A model generated the notes under the pieces. The model did not search any database and had not been told where the DNA came from. It was given only the letters and a program-made list of their open reading frames with translations. The position numbers were made by a program, and so were the translations under genes. Source: Montifringilla adamsi (lineage: Eukaryota; Chordata; Aves; Passeriformes; Passeridae). From it: a stretch of 64,000 nt of DNA. How positions within the stretch are numbered: the first letter of the stretch is position 1; the number at the start of each line of letters is the position of its first letter. Positions 1 through 14,100 of this stretch are shown here, piece after piece. The DNA is taken from contig JAGGNK010007448.1 in NCBI GenBank assembly GCA_017590115.1, positions 7,170,815-7,234,814 on the forward strand, written 5' to 3'.

Positions 1-1945
1 GCTACAAGAACACATAACACAGGGCCTCAGCAGAGCTGTTGATCAATAAAAATGTTCTCCTTAGAGAATGCCAGTGACATCTATAAACCTGTGAGTGTCA
101 AAACAACGGCACAAAAAATCCTGTATTCCTACTGTCAGTGGGATGAAAGCTGCACAATTAATGCCAAGGCAATGACACCACAAGGAGAAATAAAACAAAC
201 AGCTGGTGGTACTGTGGTCCAACATGCTGCTCCTAATCTGTGAACCTTTTCAGTGAAAACATGCTGACTCATGTTTTGAAAGAAATGGCATAAATCTGGT
301 CAGTGATGTAAAAACCCTACAGCATTAATTCTACTTTGAGTTACACACAGAAAATACTGCACTTAAAATGCATAGATCCCCTTTCAAAGGAAAAAATAAT
401 GTGTGGTCATTTTGTGTGTGTCTATCTATTAATGTAAAGATTTTTAATAAGCATCACACCTTTGAAAAACAAATAATGTGTTTTTCCTAAAACCAGTTGA
501 AACCTCAGCTGGGTTGATAACATCCATTTCATTCTTGCTGAATGTCAGGGAAGCTTCATAAAGGTTTTTTTTTTCCCCTGGTTCTGTAAGACACCCAGCA
601 CTGATTCAGTGCTGCTGGTGACAACAACAGGAACATAAAATGCAGGCAGGACTCTGTGCAGCTGTTGGCATTTTAACCACCTTGTCACCTTACTCATACA
701 TGACCTAATACTTAAAATAACTCACTGAGAGATCCTTCCCTCATTATTGACAGGAGAACTAAAGCCATGCCAACAATCATAGAAAGCACAGGGAAAAAAA
801 GATGGAAAATAAGGTGGATGCAGCCTGTGGAGAGCGATGGATTTTGCTTGTACACTGACAGTAAAACTCACTTAAACAAACACTGGGAAAAGTAGCTGCT
901 GAAAACATATGTTCTTTTAATCAGGGAAAGAGACCCATCTGGAAAAATAAGCATTTTTGAGATGTTTTAGAGCTCTTGTTATAAAAGAACTAAAAATACC
1001 ACACAAATGAACAGGACAGCATACCACATGTGGTTTTATGCTGGTTCTCCTGCCAGCTGAAGGGCCTAGGTCCTGTGTGCATTTATTACAAAAAAAAAAT
1101 ACATTGAGTGCTACCAGATATATAATCTGGAGTGCTAAGTAACTATAGTGAGTTAAAATGAAGTAAAATAGCTCAGCTAAAAAGACCTTCAAGGAAAACC
1201 AGACAGACCCATATAATTCAAGCACAGTGAACAGCAATACAAAAGTTTAATTCTACTTTGCAAATTCAACATTAATAGGTCAATTACAGAGTAAGGTCTG
1301 CAATGTTTTATGAAGAAAAGGTGATACCATTTAGGATTTCTGCAAATCCCTTTACTCTTTTTTTCTAAAAAAATCATTGCTTCAGTCTCCCAGATGATGA
1401 AACATAGAGCAAGAAACATGGGATGCCACAGATTTGAGCACAACTAAACCTATTCAAGCTAAGAGTGAAAATATTAATTATTACCCAGAAGACAATATAT
1501 TCAAATGCAGTGTTTCCTAACAGGGGAAGAAAAAAGAGCCAGAACAAGAAAGAAATAAAACTGAAATTAGTAACGTTAAGACTCTTTTCCTCCCCTTTCC
1601 TCAAGAAGAGCCAAAACCTTAACAATATTGATTTCTATCTATTTTCTGTTTATCTTTTTTGTCCACTCCATCTCTGCCAGTTGCCCCAGGCAATCAACAA
1701 AGCTCTGCTTGTTCAGCCTTTGATCATCTCTGTGCTGGAAGATTAGCATATGCATACTCTCATCCTCCCCTTTATCCTGTTAATAAAGCTCCAAACTCCC
1801 TCCGCTGATGTTCAAGAAAGCAACCAGCTCGGGAGCCCCGATGATTTGCCCCCATTCCCTGCTCTGCTCAGGACTTGGAATGCTAAATACCAGGCACGAG
1901 TTGTGTAAGTGCTTATCCAGCAGCCCTCTGAGGAGCAATTCTTAC
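1..1945. other. AK8 intron 5 (partial)
   Basis: Intronic sequence of AK8 running off the left edge. I looked for the next AK8 exon on the minus strand and found none with convincing splice sites. Small open frames here lack similarity to anything I recognise. Confidence 0.6.
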
Positions 1946-2014
1946 TTGTTTGATGCAGTCCACGTTTGACAGACGTTCCTGGATCAGATTGGCCCAAAGC
2001 GCGTTGGGAATTTT
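1946..2014 (-). CDS. AK8: AK8 coding exon 5
   Basis: Twenty-three codons, [20 protein letters not shown] then IKQ, matching the NMP-binding part of the first domain. Donor GTAAGA. The acceptor TTCTTTAG is preceded on the minus strand by very long poly(T) runs. Confidence 0.9.
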
Positions 2015-2026
2015 CTAAAGAAAGAA

Positions 2027-2066
<40 letters not shown>

Positions 2067-2082
2067 AAAAAATTTACAAAAT

Positions 2083-2142
<60 letters not shown>

Positions 2143-5100
2143 TGAATATTCACAATTGAGTTCAAAAGGAATTTTACCATGCAGGCACGTTGTGGTTAAA
2201 GGTGAAGTGAGATGTCTTCTTGGAAATAAAGAAATAAATAATTCTGTGCAAGTCCCGGGTCATTAACATGAGTTAATGACAAAGAGTTAATAAGGGCACA
2301 AAAATCAGTGTTAAAGGGAAGCTTAGCACAGAGCATGAATATCCATGGGGGTTTTGCACACTGACATGGAAGCAGTGCCAAGTTCTGCACACTGACACAC
2401 ACATTGGACCCAGAAGAAGATCACATCCACAAAGCATCCTTTTAACCACAAGGGTCTGACCCCTGACTGCTCCATGTGACAGAGGGCTCAGCTCTCATCA
2501 GGGACCTGCCAGCTCTCAAGTGACACAAACAGAACCTCAGACACTGAGCAAACATCACAAAGAGCCTGATTTTCAGGTTTGCTCCATAGCTTCAAGTAAC
2601 TCATCATCCAAAAGGTTTATTTAAAATATATTTTACAGTTGAACTTAGTTTATTTTTAAACGCAGGACTGTGAAATGGGATGGAAACTGCATCTGCCAAT
2701 ATTTTCAAACTGCTGTTTAGTTCTGTGACTGCTGCTTTACCCATCTCTAGAGATGTTTTGTAAGAAGGTATTTGCTATGTGACAGAAGAACAAAGTTCCT
2801 ATACAGATCAGCACCCCTCAACATTTAATTTGATTTCCTAACAAGAAATCAGCAATACTCTCCATTCCTTCTAGTAAGAATTTGCTCCACTAGCTTGTTA
2901 ATTTAGGCTTTCATTCTATGCTGAACTTGGTTAAACTCTGAGTTAGCCAGTTTAACTCAAAGTCTAAACTTCTGCCCATGCAGCTCATAACAGCCATTAA
3001 TCATTTCAATAAATGACTTGTCTTATTTATTCTGTCATTATTGGTAAAAAGAATACTCAGAAAAAAACCCCAACCTGCAATCAGATCCTCTACCTCCCAA
3101 TTAAAATAAATTATCTTTCACTTAACAATGTGAGCTTGACTCTCTGTTACCTTTACTTCCATATCCTGTGGTTTCTCATATCATTTTCCTAACCACTTTG
3201 AAGGGTATAAACCTAAAAAGGAGTATTTCTATAGGCTGGGAGGGGTACATAGGGCAGGAATCAGATGCTTGTCTGTATTCAAGATAATCTTTCAACATGT
3301 TTTTCCAATCTACTTATTTTTCCAATCTAATTGCCACTAATTGTTAATAATTAGACAATTGTCTTTTAATAAGACAATTAATTACATTAATGATCAACTA
3401 ATCCTGGGACTCACGGCATCTGGAAAAAATATTCTTTGCAGCAACTCCTTTGAACTTCAATTCATACAATGAAACAATCTGGCTGATGATGTGGGAAGAT
3501 TTCATAAAATCATCCTCACTAGAAGATGAAACAATTTCACAAGGAGTGGTGGAAATGGTCCCACAGAAGGCACTTTGAAGCAGGATGGAGAAAGTACTCC
3601 AGAACACACAGCAGAGCCCAGGTGGCCCAGGCAGGCAGGGTTTGCTTTTGTTTATCTCTTTTGTCCCCAGCTCTCAGTGCCTCTCCTCACATCAGCCAAC
3701 GCTGGAGCAGGTAGCGGAGCAGGAGGGAAGGAAATTGCTGGGTTTGCTGAGAGCCAGCAGGTCCCGAGGGTGCTTTGTCAGAGCCTCCTGCAGCCCCTCA
3801 CTGCTGGAACCTGTCACCTTCCAAAGGGGCACCACGCTGCTCCCAGGGACAGCCAGGGCCTGGCTGCTCCTTTCATGTGTCATGTCAAACCAGGCTGCAC
3901 GCTGCTGGGGGCTGCTCTGCTCAGCCCTGCCAAACCAATTTAAACCAAATTTATCCTCGCTTCTCTCCGTGCGGTGCTGTTCTTACTCCTGCCTTTGGAG
4001 AGGGGTTTGCTGCACAAAAAACAACCAAGGACACGCATTCAGGTATTTCAGTGTTTGAGCTCCTTCTGCTCTCCGTGGCTCAATTCCAGTCTCATTTCCT
4101 GGGCAGTTTTCCCCCCACCGAGCAGTGGCCTACAAAATCATTTTCAATAGGCTGCTTGCAGAATGCCTAATTATTCCACTAGAAATCAGGATATCTGGTA
4201 CATATCAGGCAGCCCATTTATAATTTATCTCTCGTAAACACATAAATATATGGTGAGCCTGGGAGATGGGATTGCACTTCCCAGAAATCTGCAACAATGG
4301 ACAGTGACACACATTTGATAACAGCCAAAGCACACCTTACCCACAGAGCTGTCCCAACACTCAGAGCAGGTAAAGGAAAAGCTTCTGTGGGATTTTGGTC
4401 AGGTTCAGACCACTTTTCTGGTTTAATCACTATTTCCATACTTGCTGAAAAACCGTACCCACTCATGATTAATTTTAAATATTCCATGTTATTTCAGGAA
4501 CACCATACTTCAATTTCCATGCCTGGTCTACTCAGAGTTCTATTTCATTTCCCTTTCATAAAATTCCCACATTTTTTGTAGGGCAGCTTTTTCAGTAGAC
4601 ATTTTTCTTGGAAGTTTTGGATATATTTGCTCTGAAAACAGCTTCAGCTAAAAATTTCTGGCTTCTCCACATTGGCACCTTGGAGAGAACAGCAATCAAG
4701 TTTGAAGAAATTTACTTTAGGATCCTGAGTATCATGAATGTTTAGATTTAGTTTGTTCAGATAAATAAACATGAAAGGCTGGTCTTTTTTGGATACACAA
4801 ACCTGGAACAGTTTCTTTTTATTCCTTCAGAGTGACTTACCTTGGAATGGATTGGAATGCTGACCATGCATAGTCAAGGATGCCTTGGATTTATTTTTCT
4901 CTTCCATTTTATTTCTTTTTAAAAAGCACAGGGGCATGACACAACTCTGGAGCAGTTTTAAGTTATTAGGTATTATGCCAACACCTTAACTGCAATTTAG
5001 TGTAGCATTAAGAGCACACCCATCCCATGAACCACAATTACCACGGTTGTTTCAACTTCTTATTTTATCCAGTTAACAGGAAAAGTGAAACATGCAATAG

Positions 5101-8100
5101 CTCATCATTAGACTTCACTATAGGAAAACCTGAAGATGCTTCCTATTAACATTATAATAACTAGAGATGAGGGAATAATTTGCAATGATTTATCCAAAAA
5201 TGTAGCCTCTTTTTCTGTTCATGGAATATTTATTGGTAGCTTGTGGTTCTTTAATTTCCTGAATATTCAAAAATATCTGACTTCTTTTTGGAGTATTTTT
5301 ACATGCAGAATGATCACATTTTGCTTTGAACACTCAGTATTTAAAATTCACTACCTGAGCTGTGCTCATTAGTAAGTGGCCAGGTATGTGTGGGTGAATG
5401 ATTGCTTGTCCAACTTGAAAAATGGAGCTTCAGAGAGCAATAATAGATTTTAAAAATGCCTTCCATGGCTTCCTGTGCCAGGAAAACCCAAATGCTTCAA
5501 TGGGCGAACACAAAAGAGATGAAAGCTTGGCTGAAGATGAGTAGGTAAAATATGTGAATCTTCACACCAGACTCTCCAAAAACCACAGCCTTAGCTCCTG
5601 CTTTTCCTCTTCATTTATTAAATTGCTTTGGCCAGGACTACAATTTTTAATGCCCTGGTTATATCCAAACTCATGTAAAAGCTCTTGTTCTGCTCCTGAA
5701 CATTCATCCCAACCTAGAGGAATCTAGGAGCTCCCTCCTAATTCCAGGTGTTACATTCAGAGAAACAAACTCATATAAAAGAACAAAATTATTTAGTGAA
5801 AACCTCATCCTAGGGTCTAAAAATCAAATCCAAAGGCAAACTACACAGTGCTGAACCACCAGCAGCCTCTGCTCTGCAGGCCCTCCTCACTACCTGATTA
5901 GCCTTGACATTTTTGACTTTCATCTTCCACACCATCCATCTTTTTAAATCAAATAAGCCCAAAAGGACACCCTTGAAAGTGCATCTGTATAGTATGAAAT
6001 ATGTTAATAATTACAGTAATTAAACCAAAGGGAATTTTTGTTTTAAATTCTCCCCCTCCAAGTATAAATTTATGAACCTATCAAAACAATCTTTAATAAT
6101 TAGAACTAAGATTTCAAAGTACATATTCTCAGTAAGAATAATTCCATATCATCCCAGCCAAATGCAAACATTTTTGCCAGTGAGTTCAGGGAGTTCCGTG
6201 AACTTTTTCCTCTCTGATCTTGAAGTGTGCTACTTGAGGCATCTCCAAACTTCATTCACTAATCCAGTATTTTATTCAATTTTACAATCACTACCTTATT
6301 TTAGCCTAATTTTCTAAGGAAAAAGCCCTAATCTGTGTATCACACTGTCTGCCATCTTAGTAAATTACAAATGTGTTGGCCAATTCCAATTCTAAATTGG
6401 ATTTAGCAGGAGTATAGAATTCCTACAGACAGGAATTTGCTTAAATTTTTATTAAAATGGGTGATAAGGGACAAAACAAACTCAAACTAGTGGACTTGTT
6501 AGAGAAAGTCACAAAAAAACAGACTTCTTCCAATCTATGTCTCATGGAATGCCTTGACACTGGAGAAAGGAATCAGCCAAAAAGGCAGGAATCAGATGCT
6601 TCTCTGTATTCAAGTTAGCCTTTCAATGTGTTTTTCCAATCTGTCACTAATTTTTAATAATAAGACAATTAATTACACTACTGATCAACTAATCCTGGGA
6701 GCCATGACATCCTGGAAAAAATGTTCTTTGAACATCAATTAGGATGCCCACGATGAATGGATTTAAAAATCTGACTGGAGCAACTCAGGTGCACAGAATT
6801 GGGGAAAATTCAACAATCTTAGTCAGCTGCTCCTGCCTCAGCTTGAGAGCTTCCAGGGCTGTCAGGAACTGACTGGATTGTCATCCTCCTTTTGAGTTAA
6901 TGCACCAAGTAAGTTATTTGTGTCATGCTACAGAGAAATCAAGCATGCACAACTAAGTAGCACTGTCAGATCAAAAAAAGTTCTTTGTGTACATATTTTC
7001 CAGAGCATTTTGTACCAAAGGAGACCTCAGAGATTAATGCTTATTTTATCGAGATTATCAAACATGCCCAGATAGAAGACACTGTGTTTAATAATAGAAT
7101 GAAGCATTCTGCAGACTGGATTGTGCATTCCTGGATTTTCCACACTTCTGCTGCTTGTTCCAAGGTTGGTGCTTTCAAGACCTCCTTTACTTTGCATTGT
7201 CTCCCTCTCCTGCCCCTGCTCTGTGTCCTGACACACCAATGTACAACACAGAGAGAACAGAGTCTTTGCTCTCATCTGCTCAACTCAGCAGTGGAAATCA
7301 TGGGAATGCCACGTAATTCCTGTTCTGTGACACGAGAACAACTGTTATTATATTCTCTTACACACCTGGTTTCTTTCTTTATATGCCTTTGCTTCCTCTG
7401 TCTGCATTAATACTTCCTTGAATAACAAAGTCTCCTGAGAGACACGTATGGCATTGAAATGTTTACAAAGCCACATTGCCTGAGGGGAGGAAAAAAAAAT
7501 ACAGGTTGAAATATTTGGAAAGAAAATGAAGCCATTTTTTTCAGAAGGCTGCAGAAAGACAGAGCTTTCCTAGCCATACATTTAAGTGCACAGACATATA
7601 TAAGCAACTTTAAGTAGTTTCTTGTAAAGATGTTAAAGAGTATCCAGCTTTGAATAACGACTTTTTCATCACTGTACCTTAACACAGAATTTAAAGAAGG
7701 AAACATTCTTCCTACCATGCCCTCACCAGCATCACCTGCCGTTTCTGAGGTTCAAATGCAACCTTTGAATTTAACGGTGCCAGTGGGCATGGGACAACTG
7801 ACCATGCAAATGGAGCAATTCACAGCAAGGGAACACCACAAATGTGCAATTAACTTACTTCCCCCAGGCTAATTAGTCCTGCTAAAAGGCTGGGAAAACA
7901 AGGCAGGCAGAATTCTGTCGCATTCCAGTAGTTTCACTACCTGAGTGAGTTCTCACAGATCTCACTTGAAAATATCTATTTAACAGATATCTGCAGTGTA
8001 ACACTCAGGTGTATCCCTCAGGAATGTCACCCTTAAATTCGTCTTGTGCTCATCTATCACTTGGATAAATCTCAAAATTCTTTTCTCCCAAAGAAATGAT

Positions 8101-11100
8101 CCAAAATGCTGAGCTCAGTAGAAAGTAAGAGAGGAGTAAGTGCTACAACACTGAGGGTAAAGTACTCACAACTGTAGTTTTCCCAGAAGCAGGTGGACCA
8201 AGGACACAAATTCTTGGAGCTATGGAACAAGGATATGCAAATGTCAGGGTGCAGAACAGCAAAAATCTCCACCAGTTTCCCACTCTTGTATTGCATAATA
8301 TCAATGTAGCCACCATGAAACAATTATTTCAGCTGGAAAGCTGCCTCAGTGGAAATTTCAGGATTGGGCTCCACTGGGAAAAAAAGGGGGAACAGAAAAT
8401 CAGTGCCAGCTGGGTCCTCCTTTAATCTCCATGGTCAATGAGATTAACACTCTAACCATGCCACTTGGAGAGATAGATGAGATATGTATATCTCAATCTA
8501 TTTAAACACATGGAGAGTTTAGTGGGTGAACCATAAGGTACAAACATTTTCTTACCTCAGTTTTACTTTTATTCCTGAAACATTGATTCAAAACTAACAT
8601 ATTTTGTGATGAAAAAATATTTCAGTTTTTAGTTTCACCTAAATAGGTTGTCTCAGGGCTCACAGAAGATTTAGGTACTGCAGAATGAAGGACTCCCTCA
8701 CTATGCTTTTTGACACCTGCCTTCAATTTTTCTGGCCACCATTTTAATTTTCCTCATTTCTGTTTCTTGTGTTTCTCTGCTGCAAGTCCCTCTCCTTTCC
8801 CTGAGGGGGCAAGGTGCAAAAAAAGCATCCCAGTTCTGAGGAATTCTTAATCCAGGGCACACACACAACACAATAGGCATTACTACCCTGAGCTTGGTTG
8901 GGGATGAATTAGAGGCAAGACAAACAGGAGAAAATGGACTTGCTCTTAGGAAAGTATTTGGAACTTTTTCCATAAATACACCTTGGGCTGCAATCCCTTG
9001 AACTGTCATTTTATATTAACAGCTTTGATGGTTTTTCCCCCTATACCACAGGGAGGAAAAAGCCCCAAATCACAGTCTGTGCAGGAGGGACTGGTTAGTA
9101 TTTACTGGGAGTAACATGGGTCAGAGCAGAGGGGGGATCTGCTCACCCAAAAACCTCCTCAGCTCTCGATAACCAGGGGAGATCGTGTCTGATGGGAACA
9201 GACAGGCAAGGATGTGAAATGTATTTTCATCAGGCCTTCCATGCACTTAACAGTTATTGGGCAGGTGCAATTTTTAAACATACATGAAACCCAAATTACA
9301 GATTCATCTTTACAAAGTTATCTGACTTGGAAGGTTTAAGAACAACTCCCCCCTTATTGGTTCTTGCAAGTGCAACAGAACTAGTACACAATGTAGAAAA
9401 ATACTTTAAAAGGATACATCAGCTGTTTTTATCACCTAATTTCTTTCAAATGTAATGTGATTAAATCCTAGGGTTTTTTTAAAATCTAACACCTTGAAAC
9501 TCCAGCCCGGTACTTAGGAATTATTTATAAACAGCGTCATAAAAGAGTGCTTGGGTGCCAACACTAATCAACTTCTTCAAACCACTTCAAAGAAAATCAA
9601 AAAACCTTTCCATCCACAGATCCTTTTGAGGTTTAACTAGGAGCATGATTTAAAATTCACAAGAAAGCCCTTAGGTATTGAAGCTTTAATACACAGCTTT
9701 CTTGGACAAACGTTTGATAAAAAACGAAACATACCATTATATACACCATCTCATGCTTTAATATTGCCCAGGGCTACTGTAAATGCTCACTTTGTACTAA
9801 ATCTGGTTTGCTCTCTGCTTAGTGGCTGGCAGCAGATGGGGCAGTGTAATTCACTGATTTACTCATTTGCACACTTGTAGGACTCCTCTAAAGCCTTGTC
9901 CCTAAACATATGACACAGGGGCACTACCAGGACACCACTGGATGTAATGTTTAACCCCTCCAAGCAACAAATAGTCACTATTTAATACTGCAGCTCCAAA
10001 GCAGCAGCATGAAGGCAGGAAATTCTGGGAAACGCCTTTTTCTTCGGTAACAAATAATATTTAATTCTGTATTAATCTCAATGAGATGTTACAGGATTTA
10101 CTCGTCCATTTAAAGCAAGTTCTAACATTCAACAACAATTTCAGCAACAACAAATTACTCTTTTTGTCAGGTGTAAATTTGGGTTCCTATTCCTAAAGAT
10201 GGGTTCCTATTTGAATCCTGGAATAACACAAAACAACAGCTGGACTCACAGAGTTCCATTTAAATCCAAAATATTCTATGATTAATATTAATACACCAAA
10301 TTTGCTTAACTTGTAAGAGAAACCCTTTGTCAAAGAAGAGAAGCACAGGGTACATACTGAACATTCTTGCAGAACTTTTTTACATTCCTTCAGAGGTTTG
10401 AGTGCAAAGGAGGAGCTCACAGAAATACCACTCAGACACTGAAAGCCTTTTTCATTAGCACAAACCAAGATACCATGTAAAAAACTTGCATTTCTGAATA
10501 TGAAAATTATCAGTCTTTACGTGGCCCTTGAAGGTTTTTAGAAGCAACACATGAAAGAACAATAGCACAGAGCCCTAAGCACAAACACTTTGCCACACAT
10601 TTGGCCTACAAGATTTTCAAGGCAGTTGTAAGCTATAATCACCATTAGACTTGTTTATATTTTTAAAAGTACTTTGGATCCTATTATTAATTAAAAAGGT
10701 TTTCTGACTTCACACCTGGGATAGATGCAATGCTTCTTTTCCACACATCTCTGTTTGAAATTTTCTCTAGGGCTAAAACTGTCTAGGCAAGGCAAGATCA
10801 TGAAAATTCATCACTTTACTGATGGCTCTAATAAGGTTTTTTTTTCTTCTAAATAGTCAGCACCTTCCGCCATGATCAAAAAGTAAAATCAACTCTGCTA
10901 CACATTTCTGTTACAATATTTTCCATATAATTTATTCTTAAAACAACATTTAGGCTTAATTTTAATTGGAGTTCCTCTCCTTCCTTAACAGGGTTTTCCA
11001 GACCAAAAGCAGACAGCATTTTTCCCTTGACAAACAACTGCTATAATTCTGTCTTTAGCCTCTAAGTACTGAAGTCATGAGATGGAAACCTGCCTAATTC

Positions 11101-14100
11101 TGTTAAAATAATACTGTGGGGCTTCAGGACAAATGTTAGCCCAATATGAAGAAATTTTATCAGCATTCTATCAAACTGCTGATTCTGAATTCTTCCACAT
11201 ATTTTCCATGGGTTTACAAACCAGATTGATTATTCACGCTGCCTGCACCAGAAAAGGCTGAGCACAATTTGCAGGATTTGATTTTTTTTTTTCTTTAATG
11301 TATTTAGCAGCATTTCAATCACCATCCATCTGATCAGCACCACTAAGAGCTCACAGCACCTCCAGTGATAATGATTTCATTGATACTGCAGCAGAACTTT
11401 CATAATGGTTTACTCTGGTTTTAAAGAAACATCAAAGCTCCATGACACCAGCTCTCCCTGACAGCTCACGCAGAACAAAAATTACAGTTCACTTGTGCAT
11501 ATCCAAATATAATCTGCCTAAGGGTGAACAGTTTGTAAATCAAATCATTTGATTGAGGGTACATGCTTTTATTGTGCAGAATACAGACTCCACATTCAAT
11601 TTACCAGGTTTTGTTCCACAGAGGAGCAGACACACTCACTGCTCCTTCAGCTGAGGAACTCATTAACAGCAGCGAGTAACAAACTAATCAAAAAGCAGAG
11701 AATCTGCCAGCCCAGGTAGAATAGGAACCCAAATTTACACCTGACAAAAGGAGTAATTAGCGAGCTTAAAGACAACAGGAAATATCAGATGGGGCACAGA
11801 AGGCATTAATAATTGATACACCAGAACTCTTTGTTATTCCCTTAGAGGGTTTCATTGTTATAACTGTTAAAGTGCATTTCTTATTAGATTACCCACTAAA
11901 AAAAAAAAAAAAAATTAAAAGCATCTTGGGTATAACTATTCCAAAATGCTCCCTTTTTTTTTTTTTTTTTTTTTGTTTCCCCCCTCCCCAAGACTCAGCC
12001 TGAAAAGTTTGATCCATCACCTGCCAACGGCAGCGCAGCTCCCAACAGCTGTTTACAAATCAGGAACCGAACTACTTCTGGTGTCTCCATTCCCACTTAC
12101 CATCATCATTGTTTTGCTTTAAGTGGTTTATCATGAACTCAATGGGATCATCTGGCTTATGAATTAATAGCTCTTCAAGCATGTTCTGGAAATAAATAGG
12201 ACAAAGTCAGAGGAAAATTTAACACGGCTCTGCAGTCGTGATATCTTGCATTTTTACAGCAATGTTACAATGAGGATCCTGAACAGTTTATAAATGCTTA
12301 TTTATTTTCTTTCACAAACAAAACTGAAACTTCAGAATCTATTTTAGATGCTGAACAAGTGGTGATGGTCAGAAAATTGCCAGTAAAAAAACCCCAGCCT
12401 ATTTGTGTTGGCTTATTTATGGTAAATACGGACACCAGAAAGGTTTGGCTCGAGCAGCCTGGGGTCGAAAATGGTTGAGGCAGCACTGACATAAAAACCA
12501 TACAAGAAGTTTGAAAACCAGAGTTAATTTGAATTAGTGCCTCTGCAGGGTAAGATGAGCCTTCTCTGGCACATCCCACAAGTCTCTGACTAGCCCAGAG
12601 GAGTGCAGAAAGGACAAGAGCTGTGGAAAACGTAACCCACAGAAATGGCACCTTTCACACCTGTACCAGCCTTGGCTCCTGCACGAAAAGGAGTGGGGAG
12701 AAGCGGGGAGAAAACAGCAAAAAAAGGCTTAAAGCCTTGCCTTGAATTCTGTTTTGGAGCCCATTTTCATGTTGAACCCCTGAGGTTATACAGAGCCTTG
12801 TTTCAGCTCCCATCTGTAACACTGGAGAGCTTGCAGAAGTTTCAGGGAGGATTTGGGCTTTACAGGCAGAAAAAAGAAAAACTCTGAGAAATCCATACAT
12901 TTCCTAGCTAGACATTTCAGCCCAGACACAAGTCCTGTAATTAAAACTAAACATCAAACAGAACTAATGCTCTAATTTAGACAAGCTGCAGAAATGCTCG
13001 TGCTGGAAGAGACATTTCTAAAGAGCAGTCATAACACTTTTATATTTGCAACTAAATTCCATAAAGTCCGTCTAGTCCATAAAATTTTATATCCTCACCG
13101 ATTGTCTCTGATTAGAGTGGCCTAATTTCCTTTTCTACTTCATCCACTTCATTAGAATAATTAAAACACTCAATTTTGTTTATAAACTGGTGATCGTGCA
13201 AGTTCTGATGCATCAAGGTCTGGGTAGCACAGAGCATAAAAGATGAAATTTGTATTTTTATTGAAAATTCAGTTAAAAATTATTACTTTCCAGCAACATT
13301 TATATAAGCAATCTGGATTTTGCTTACCAGCACATTTATAAATAACAAACCTAGCAAAAATCTGGGTTTATTATAATTCAAAAATGTTCAGGCTGACAGT
13401 GATTGACACTGGCACTGTTTCTTGCCCAAACCCTTATATTTATCCAATTCTGCTAAACTCAGTTTAATTTCCCATCAGTTGATCTGTTAATCTCTGGGGG
13501 AGGTTCATATTTTGGGTTTCACGTAGTTTTTACATTTTGTGTTTTGTAAATGTTTTAGCACAGCAATTTCAAGCTGTGTTTGTGTCATTATTCTGCTCCA
13601 ACACAACTAAAGCACAAAAATACCACCCTGAGCAAATCCTACAAGCATTTTATGTAATATGAGTCCCTGCAGCTGCATTCAATGCCTTGTGGCTTCCAAC
13701 AATATTTCATTTAAAAAAAACCAAAACAAACAAACAAAAAAACCCCCACAAATGCTAGGCTGCACTAGTCATAATAAACAGAGAAAAAAATGATAGCAAA
13801 ACAAAAAAACAGGAAAGGAAATAAACATTTGTGTGCATTTCAGTGAGCTCCGAGCAAGTAAAAACGACATTTTTGCAGAGTTAAGAGCAAAAGAAGGGGG
13901 AGGCTCTCCAGCAAGTTCTGCTATGAGAACAGCACCAGGATGTTTATTCACTGACACAAACCTCCCCACGCACGACACGAGGGCTTTCCCCGAACTTCAG
14001 AACAAACCGCACCCTTCACGACAGCAGGGCAACCAGCCCGGCCAGGTACCGAAATCACAACGACGCCACAAGTGAGCTTCTCTCGCTTTATTTTTGACAC

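Larger units (their letters stand above)
2140..7365. other. AK8 intron 4
   Basis: AT-rich intronic sequence with no exon I can support. It contains two diverged copies of a ~200-bp segment (3253-3462 and 6584-6740). Confidence 0.6.
8220..12100. other. AK8 intron 2
   Basis: Intronic DNA without supportable exons. It holds the 40-bp inverted repeat arms at 10153-10192 and 11719-11758 and homopolymer runs at 11898-11914 (A) and 11954-11974 (T). Confidence 0.6.

Noticed and set aside
1812..2180. Minus-strand frame rich in Phe
   Set aside because: It is poly(T) read as Phe, and its C-terminal part is the AK8 exon 5 region in the wrong frame.
3398..3607. Minus-strand 69-codon frame with a plausible-looking peptide
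   Set aside because: It overlaps the local repeat copy 1 and has no counterpart in copy 2; no similarity to AK8.
4830..4870. Strong minus-strand donor (CAAG|GTAAGTCACT) near 4841 suggesting an extra AK8 exon
   Set aside because: The AK8 frame is already continuous from exon 4 to exon 5, and the peptide before this donor does not fit the family.
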